Positions 58,700 to 64,000 of a stretch of 64,000 nucleotides of DNA are shown one piece after another. The DNA lies in the NCBI RefSeq assembly GCF_029835735.1, contig NZ_JAOEAL010000003.1, forward strand, positions 1-64,000, written 5' to 3'. How positions within the stretch are numbered: position 1 is the first letter of the stretch; each line of letters begins with the position of its first letter. The DNA comes from Shewanella sp. GD04112. Lineage in GTDB: Bacteria > Pseudomonadota > Gammaproteobacteria > Enterobacterales > Shewanellaceae. Made by a program: the position numbers and the translations under genes. Below the pieces are notes generated by a model. The model was not told where the DNA came from and made no database searches. It was given only the letters and a program-made list of their open reading frames with translations.

Positions 58700-60180
58700 A
58701 ACAGGCCACATTCAAATTAGCTACCCTGAGTGCAGCTATCGCTTTGTCGCTCTCGATTGCAGGATGCAAAGAGAAAAAGTTAGAGGCAGTACCAGCAGAC
58801 CAAGTAGGTATGAAAACCAATACCGCTCAAACTCAAGCGGAAGTCAGTACCAGCACTGAGCAATTAGAGACAATTTCAGCTCGTTTGAAAGCAGTTGAAG
58901 TTATCGAGCAACGACTGTCTACCATTGAAAAACAAGCTGCTGAGGCGCAGTTAGCCCAAGAACAAGCGAAAGGAAAGGCAAAAGGAAATGATAAGTCGGT
59001 TAAAGATGAACTGACTGAATTAGGCGTTTTCGACAAGCTCAACAGGGTTGAGAAACTACTCAGTGGTAAAGACACCAAGCATAGCCCTGATTCAGATGAA
59101 ACCGATTACACGCAGTACGGCGTCGCGCCAAGCGTACCAGTGACCATCGGCGGTGGTGAGCGGTCTAAGCCGAACCTTGTTAAGCCAACAATTAATGATG
59201 TTGGTGAGCAATACACGTTACCCCGCGCACCATCCACTATCGCCGGAGCAAGAACGGTTCCGTCAGGCGATTGGATTATGCCTATTGATGCGGTCATGCC
59301 TTTAGATCCAAAAAAAGGCAGTGTTAGCTACGCATTCGACTCAAAAAGCATTGAGCACAAGAATTTTGGGACAGGACCGACTTTCCAGACTGCAGATAGC
59401 AAAACAGAAACACCCGCGGCTAAACCTGAACTGATTAAGTACGGGACTATTGCTCAAGAATCTACGTTGTTGGACTCAGTAACAATGACGGCACTGATAG
59501 GTCGTATTCCGGTAAAGGGAACGCTGGTAGATCCATTTGAATTCAAAGTTCTGATCGGAAAGGAAAACCTCGCAGCAAACGGTCTGTACGTCCCCAATCT
59601 TGAAAAGATGATAATGCGCGGCGTGGCCAAAGGCCATTACACCGAAACGTGTGTTAGCGGTGACATTGTGGCGGCGACATACGTTTTCACCGATGGAACC
59701 ATTCAAACCATAAACGCCAGCGACATTAAGACTGGGAACGGGGGTTACAACTCTAGCGGCCAAGTGACACAGGAACGGCTTGGCTGGCTCTCAACTCCCG
59801 GTGGAACCCCTTGTGTACCGGGTAAATATTTTAGCGATGCACCGGAGCTAATTGCGGCTCAAGGTGGTTTAGCGGCACTTGGGGCATTTGCTGCAGGTCT
59901 TGCGGAAAGCGCGAAAGTAACGGAAGGGACTGGGGACTCAAAAACTACATCGGTTAATGATTCTGGTAAGTACGCCTTGGGTCAGGGTGGAGTCGGTGCA
60001 GTAAACACCCTAACAGAATGGATTAACGATATTAAAGAAAGTGCCTACGGGATCGTCTTTGTCGAATCCAATCAGAAAGTCGCGATTCACATTACCAAAG
60101 AAATCCCAATCGACTACAACCCCGAAGGCCGCAAGTTAACGTATCAGGAATATACCAATGAAAAAACGCAACTGGATTAG
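58696..60180 (+). CDS. TIGR03752-type T4SS protein (VirB10/TraB-like)
   Basis: The 494-residue product has an N-terminal hydrophobic segment (FKLATLSAAIALSLSIAGCKEKK) with an apparent lipobox, a coiled coil (about 50-115: QLETISARLKAVEVIEQRLSTIEKQAAEAQLAQEQA), a linker, and a C-terminal domain with VTMTALIGRIPVKGTLVDPFEFKVLIGKENL, the TraB/VirB10-like core. This protein spans the envelope in related systems; the lipobox may instead be part of a membrane anchor. It overlaps the next gene by 23 bp. Confidence 0.85.
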   Translation: MKQATFKLATLSAAIALSLSIAGCKEKKLEAVPADQVGMKTNTAQTQAEVSTSTEQLETISARLKAVEVIEQRLSTIEKQAAEAQLAQEQAKGKAKGNDKSVKDELTELGVFDKLNRVEKLLSGKDTKHSPDSDETDYTQYGVAPSVPVTIGGGERSKPNLVKPTINDVGEQYTLPRAPSTIAGARTVPSGDWIMPIDAVMPLDPKKGSVSYAFDSKSIEHKNFGTGPTFQTADSKTETPAAKPELIKYGTIAQESTLLDSVTMTALIGRIPVKGTLVDPFEFKVLIGKENLAANGLYVPNLEKMIMRGVAKGHYTETCVSGDIVAATYVFTDGTIQTINASDIKTGNGGYNSSGQVTQERLGWLSTPGGTPCVPGKYFSDAPELIAAQGGLAALGAFAAGLAESAKVTEGTGDSKTTSVNDSGKYALGQGGVGAVNTLTEWINDIKESAYGIVFVESNQKVAIHITKEIPIDYNPEGRKLTYQEYTNEKTQLD

Positions 60181-60550
60181 TCTGTTGGCTCTGACTGCGA
60201 TGCTCGGAGGCTGTAGCAGCAATAACCCTGCTGAACCTGTCTTGCCAGAATCAAAAGTAAGCATGAAAGAGGTCTATGAGGGCGCAATTTATAGTGAAGC
60301 TAAGGCAAGTAACTTAGTCCTTAAGCGTCCAGCGACCGACACGGAACGTAGTATCGACCCGTACATTTTGCACAATACAAAACGGACTCACTTTAAGAAA
60401 CTGGATAACCCAACTATGTATCTATTCGTGAACACGCACCTTTCAACAGTTTCACGAGTCCCAGTGCCTGCGTATCTGACCGAATTTAAATTGTTGGAGC
60501 GCGACGAATACGCTATGCCCGGCCAAATCAATTTATCCAATTGGCGGTAG
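60158..60550 (+). CDS. TIGR03751-type T4SS lipoprotein (VirB7/TraV-like)
   Basis: The 130-residue product has a signal peptide with lipobox MLGGCSSN and a short proline-containing mature part (SKVSMKEVYEGAIYSEAKASNLVLKRPATDTERSIDPY...). This fits the MPF_G outer-membrane lipoprotein of the core complex. Its ATG lies 23 bp inside the end of the TraB-like gene, so translation is coupled. A TTTGCA-type 15-mer (60367-60381) lies within. Confidence 0.82.
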   Translation: MKKRNWISLLALTAMLGGCSSNNPAEPVLPESKVSMKEVYEGAIYSEAKASNLVLKRPATDTERSIDPYILHNTKRTHFKKLDNPTMYLFVNTHLSTVSRVPVPAYLTEFKLLERDEYAMPGQINLSNWR

Positions 60551-60561
60551 GGTAGGTAAAG

Positions 60562-63378
60562 ATGATCAGTAATGCAATCCGCTCATTGCTCGGACAAAAG
60601 CAACCTTTATCAAAAAAGGACGTAGAGAAACTGTATAAGCGTGATTTACCTAGTTTCCCTGACCTACTACCTTACACCGGATATGACTCAGCAACAGGGA
60701 CATTCATTCTTGAAGATGGATTTAGCCGCGCCAAAGTCTTTACGGTAAACCCCTTGCCGACCGAAGGGAGAAGCCCTAAAACGCTGGTTGGGTACCGTGA
60801 AAAGATGAAAGAGTTTATTGAACAGACTTTCACTGAGTTACCTCTGAACGGTGGCCAGTGGGTTATTCAGCAATTCTCATTTGATGACCCACGTATTCAC
60901 GACTTGGCAGACCAGATTGAAGATTACGCAGCCCCACACGCCAAAGGCACTGTTTACACAACGGCTTATGCGGAGATGATGCGTACCCATTTAAAGGGGA
61001 TTAGCCGTAAAGCTGAGGGCATATTCGTTGATAACGAAGTGACAAGAGCTGCATGGCGTGGCTGTTATCGTCGCACGAAGCTGGTGATCTATCGTCGTTG
61101 CACAAACTCGGACATGAAAGATGCTGAGTTCTGTCCTGCCGCCGAAGTGAATGAAATCTGTGAGCAAGCAGTAAAGACTCTGACAAGTGGAGGGTATGTT
61201 CTGAAAGAGGATACCCCGAAAGAGTTTTTCGGTTGGCTAATTCGGTTTTTCAATCCACAACCAGATTCGGATGATCCAGAACATTACTACAAGACCTATG
61301 AAAGCATTTTAGCGCGTGAGGCCGATGGTGAACTGCCAATTAAAGGCGCACTCACTGAGGCGCTTATTGGTACACCCCCAAGGTCGGATAATAAAAACAA
61401 CTGCTGGTTTTTAGATGAAATTCCAACACGCTTTATTCGTATCGCTGGTTGTCGGAATCCACCTCGGATCGGCCAGTTAACGGGTGAAGTAGTCGATGGT
61501 GTTGGCGAGAACCAACGCATTGAATGCACCTTGGATAAAGTGCCGCCTAACTCAATGTTTGCCTCAACGACAATTATCTGCCCACAAACAGATTTTGAGT
61601 TGCTTCTAAAACGTCAGGCTGATAATGCGGTCGGTGATAGTTTGGCTACGGCGCGTAAGCAAGAGGAACTACAGCAAGTCGCCGCTGAGTTTGGCCGCTC
61701 TGATTCGATTGTACGTAACTTTTCAGGGATCTACGTAAGCGGTAAAAACTTGACTGAACTGAGAAAGAATTCTCAGCAAGTGGTTACAGTTTTAAGTAAT
61801 GCTGGAATGCGCCCAATTAAAGAAAAGGCAGACTCATTCGGCCTTAAAGCCTTTATGTTATCAATGCCAATGGTATTTAACCCTGCAATGGATAAGGGCA
61901 ACATTTATCAAAAACCTACCTGGGCTCAGCATGTAGCTAACCTTTCATTTGCGTATGGGCGAAGTGAAGGTTCCGGTAATGTGGGATTCAGCTTCTACAA
62001 TCGAGGTGGTAGCCCACTGTCTGTCGATCCGTTGAGTAAAGCGGATAAAACATCAAATTCATTTGGTTTGGTACTAGGCGCTCCCGGTTCGGGGAAGTCT
62101 GCCACGGCTAACGCCCTACTCGCACAGATAATGGCAGTTCATCGTCCTAAGGCATTTATTATCGACCCCGGCAACTCATTCGGATTGATTGGCGATTGGA
62201 TGGAACGCCACGACCTGACAGTAGAGAAGTTATCGTATTCCCCTAGCTCAAAATCGACATTGGCCGTGTTTAAGGACGCCGCCAAACTCTTAGTTGATGA
62301 CATGGCTATCGAGCAGGCAGAGCAAAACGCGAGTAACGTGGGCGATATTGCAGAGCTGATTAGCTCCGAAGGCGACATTGACAAACTGAGTGAACCGGAT
62401 GATGACGCAGATCGCGACGTTCTAGGTGAACTTGAGATCATCGCCCTCATTATGATTACAGGTGGTGAAAAGCGTGAGTATGAGCAATACATGCGTGCAG
62501 ACAGGCAGTTACTACGCAAGAGCATCATTGAGGCCGCAAAGGACGCAAGAGAACAAGGGACTATCACTCGCCCAAGTCATGTTGTTGAGCGATTAGCCTC
62601 AGCTGCTCGTGGTGAGTGGGGCGGCTTTGACGAGAAGCGCAGAAGCGCCGCATCGAGCATGGCTGGCGGCATGGCTACTTGGTGTGAAAGTGGGACTTTT
62701 GAAAATGCAGTATTCAATTCCGCTGACGGTGACGGCATCCCGGACGCAGACGTTGTAATTCTGGACGTTGGCCATTTCTCTCGGTCAGGCTATGAAGCTC
62801 AAATGGCAACCTGTTTGACGGGGTTGCTACAGTACATCAACAACTTGGCTGAAAAGGAACAGCACTCAGGCCGTTCGATTTTACTGTTTATTGACGAAGC
62901 TCACTTAGTCACGGTAAACCCGCTACTTGCTCCGTTTATCATTAAAATGGTCAAAATGTTCCGTAAAATAGGTGTGAATCCTTGGTTTATCACTCAGAAC
63001 ATTACTGACTTCCCTGCAGAAGCTGAAAAGCTGTTAACGATGATCGAGTGGTACATTGTGATGCTGGCTTCCCCTCAGGAAGTTGAGTTAATCGCTAAAT
63101 ACAAGTCGCTTACAGAAGAACAGGTAAACATGATTACGACTTGTAAGAAGGAGGACTTGAAGTACACCGAAGGAGTCATTCTCGGTAAGAAAATGCAAGA
63201 GATTTTCCGCGCCGTTCCACCATCAACAATTCTAACTTTGTCCCAAACAGATAAAGAGGAAAAGACCAAGCGAGCTAAAACCATGCGCGAAATGGCAGAA
63301 CTTGGCTTACCGAACACAGAAGTTGATGCGGCCATTTATTTAGGGCGCAAGTTGGATGAGTTGCGAGGGATCATTTAA
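60562..63378 (+). CDS. traC: TraC/VirB4-like T4SS ATPase (TIGR03744)
   Basis: The 938-residue product is the large channel ATPase. Its N-terminal half (about 1-480) is TraC-like. Walker A VLGAPGSGKSATANALLA lies at about 508-520, and Walker B SILLFIDEAHLVTVNPLLAPF at about 772-790, followed by GVNPWFITQNITDFP. It drives pilus assembly and DNA translocation. The length and the gene order match the MPF_G ATPase. AGGTAAAG precedes the ATG, and its stop overlaps the next start (TTAATGCGG). Confidence 0.92.
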   Translation: MISNAIRSLLGQKQPLSKKDVEKLYKRDLPSFPDLLPYTGYDSATGTFILEDGFSRAKVFTVNPLPTEGRSPKTLVGYREKMKEFIEQTFTELPLNGGQWVIQQFSFDDPRIHDLADQIEDYAAPHAKGTVYTTAYAEMMRTHLKGISRKAEGIFVDNEVTRAAWRGCYRRTKLVIYRRCTNSDMKDAEFCPAAEVNEICEQAVKTLTSGGYVLKEDTPKEFFGWLIRFFNPQPDSDDPEHYYKTYESILAREADGELPIKGALTEALIGTPPRSDNKNNCWFLDEIPTRFIRIAGCRNPPRIGQLTGEVVDGVGENQRIECTLDKVPPNSMFASTTIICPQTDFELLLKRQADNAVGDSLATARKQEELQQVAAEFGRSDSIVRNFSGIYVSGKNLTELRKNSQQVVTVLSNAGMRPIKEKADSFGLKAFMLSMPMVFNPAMDKGNIYQKPTWAQHVANLSFAYGRSEGSGNVGFSFYNRGGSPLSVDPLSKADKTSNSFGLVLGAPGSGKSATANALLAQIMAVHRPKAFIIDPGNSFGLIGDWMERHDLTVEKLSYSPSSKSTLAVFKDAAKLLVDDMAIEQAEQNASNVGDIAELISSEGDIDKLSEPDDDADRDVLGELEIIALIMITGGEKREYEQYMRADRQLLRKSIIEAAKDAREQGTITRPSHVVERLASAARGEWGGFDEKRRSAASSMAGGMATWCESGTFENAVFNSADGDGIPDADVVILDVGHFSRSGYEAQMATCLTGLLQYINNLAEKEQHSGRSILLFIDEAHLVTVNPLLAPFIIKMVKMFRKIGVNPWFITQNITDFPAEAEKLLTMIEWYIVMLASPQEVELIAKYKSLTEEQVNMITTCKKEDLKYTEGVILGKKMQEIFRAVPPSTILTLSQTDKEEKTKRAKTMREMAELGLPNTEVDAAIYLGRKLDELRGII

Positions 63379-63854
63379 TGCGGGTTCACAAGCTCCGGGG
63401 CGCAGCCATGTTTGGCGCCCTTCTTTCAATTTTCAGTATGCAAGCTCATTCGGATAGTTGGATACCGGCTAAGGTTGAGGTGTTTACACCTTACAGCTTG
63501 GCTGAACAGGTTGTAAATGTCCCCCCGTCAGCTAATGGTCTTGAAGTATACATAATCGACAATGCCGATAGGTTAGAACAGGAGGCCAGTCTGTCATTAC
63601 CGCCCATTACTCAAGTAGAGGCTGCAAGCGATGAAGGGCTTGAGCGTTATAAGCAGCGCATAGTTAACCAAGTAACCGCTCTAGCGACAAAACAAAAGCC
63701 GGAATTAGAAAGTGCATGGAAAGGGCTAGGCAAGGCAACCACCTACGGCCTAACCCGATACCCTGCCGTGGTTATCAATGGCGAATACGTTGTTTATGGC
63801 GTTTCAGTAAATACAGCAGTTAATCAGTGGCGAAACAGTCATGCAGAAAATTAG
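63378..63854 (+). CDS. TIGR03757-type T4SS periplasmic protein (thioredoxin-like)
   Basis: The 158-residue product has a signal peptide (AAMFGALLSIFSMQAHSDS), then VEVFTPYSLAEQVVNVPPSANGLEVYIIDNADR and a late RYPAVVINGEYVVYGV, which looks like the cis-proline loop of a thioredoxin-type fold without the CxxC pair. This is the TIGR03757 pattern of MPF_G clusters (TrbC/TraF-like placement). It overlaps the ATPase stop and the next start. Confidence 0.82.
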   Translation: MRVHKLRGAAMFGALLSIFSMQAHSDSWIPAKVEVFTPYSLAEQVVNVPPSANGLEVYIIDNADRLEQEASLSLPPITQVEAASDEGLERYKQRIVNQVTALATKQKPELESAWKGLGKATTYGLTRYPAVVINGEYVVYGVSVNTAVNQWRNSHAEN

Positions 63855-64000
63855 ATTAGCCTTAGCTGCAATGATTGTTTCTATGTTTTTAGGTTTTGCT
63901 GGTAACGCCAGTGCCGACGAGGGTAAAGAAGCCGAGGCATTAGAAACTGAGTTATCGGAAATTTATGCTGCAGGCATGGATTTAACATGCATTGATTGGA
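63841..64000 (+). CDS. 5' part of a probable TraU-like T4SS protein (runs off the window)
   Basis: The ATG at 63841 lies within the end of the previous gene and opens a frame to the window edge. It codes for a signal peptide (MQKIRLALAAMIVSMFLGFAGNASAD), an acidic stretch and AAGMDLTCIDW. Gene order in MPF_G systems predicts the TIGR03756/TraU protein here, and the CIDW start fits its first cysteine region, but the fragment is short. Confidence 0.6.
   Translation, partial: MQKIRLALAAMIVSMFLGFAGNASADEGKEAEALETELSEIYAAGMDLTCIDW

Noticed and set aside
1..64000. tRNA, rRNA, integron attC arrays or known riboswitches
   Set aside because: I saw no sequence or structure that supports any of them in this window.

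Overview
The window looks like part of a large conjugative, low-copy plasmid of a marine-type gammaproteobacterium. Vibrio is my best guess and Shewanella or a relative is possible. The plasmid reading rests on an iteron origin with an initiator and helicase, a parA-parB partition operon, a type IVb thin-pilus operon and a type IV secretion system (T4SS), with no chromosomal housekeeping genes. The host guess rests on a Vibrio-like NhaA, a GlyGly-CTERM protease and a TenpN-like toxin. All family calls come from reading motifs; no search was run.

Layout. 1-8750: a plasmid accessory region with a gene tail, an Mrr-type nuclease-like membrane protein, an SSB-like double OB-fold protein, an IS10-like element, several small unknown genes, a Sel1-repeat protein, a GNAT acetyltransferase, a PilZ protein and a TenpIN-like type III toxin-antitoxin locus. 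8754-12200: a gene-free regulatory stretch, a DUF4942-type adenine methyltransferase and an unknown gene. 12404-16264: the coupling protein TraD, a DUF4400 membrane protein and small lipoproteins. 16308-33669: a 17.4-kb composite transposon with a perfect 10-bp target duplication. Two inverted copies of an IS4-family element bracket nhaA, and the right copy was later broken by an IS66-flanked tetR/RND-efflux/dksA-like cassette that holds a nested second IS66-family element. 33670-43330: replication and maintenance, with iteron cluster 1, an orphan C5-methyltransferase, small genes, parB, parA, a RepA-like helicase, the initiator and the main iteron cluster. 43878-55627: type IVb pilus genes (PilL, N, O, P, Q, R, S, a minor pilin, a PilV-like tip protein) followed by a secreted serine protease and a lipoprotein. 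55819-64000: the first part of a T4SS of the integrative-element (MPF_G, PFGI-1/ICEHin1056-like) type, running off the end.

How it fits together. The pilus probably stabilises mating pairs for the MPF_G channel, with TraD coupling DNA to it. Rep, helicase, iterons and ParAB maintain the plasmid, the toxin-antitoxin locus adds post-segregational stability or phage defence, and the methylases may protect incoming DNA. The transposon adds Na+/H+ antiport and multidrug efflux. Several short DNA motifs recur across the backbone and suggest plasmid-wide control: a 15-bp palindrome TTTGCA-N3-TGCAAA, an 18-bp parS-like palindrome (three copies), and iterons lying far from the origin and even inside genes.
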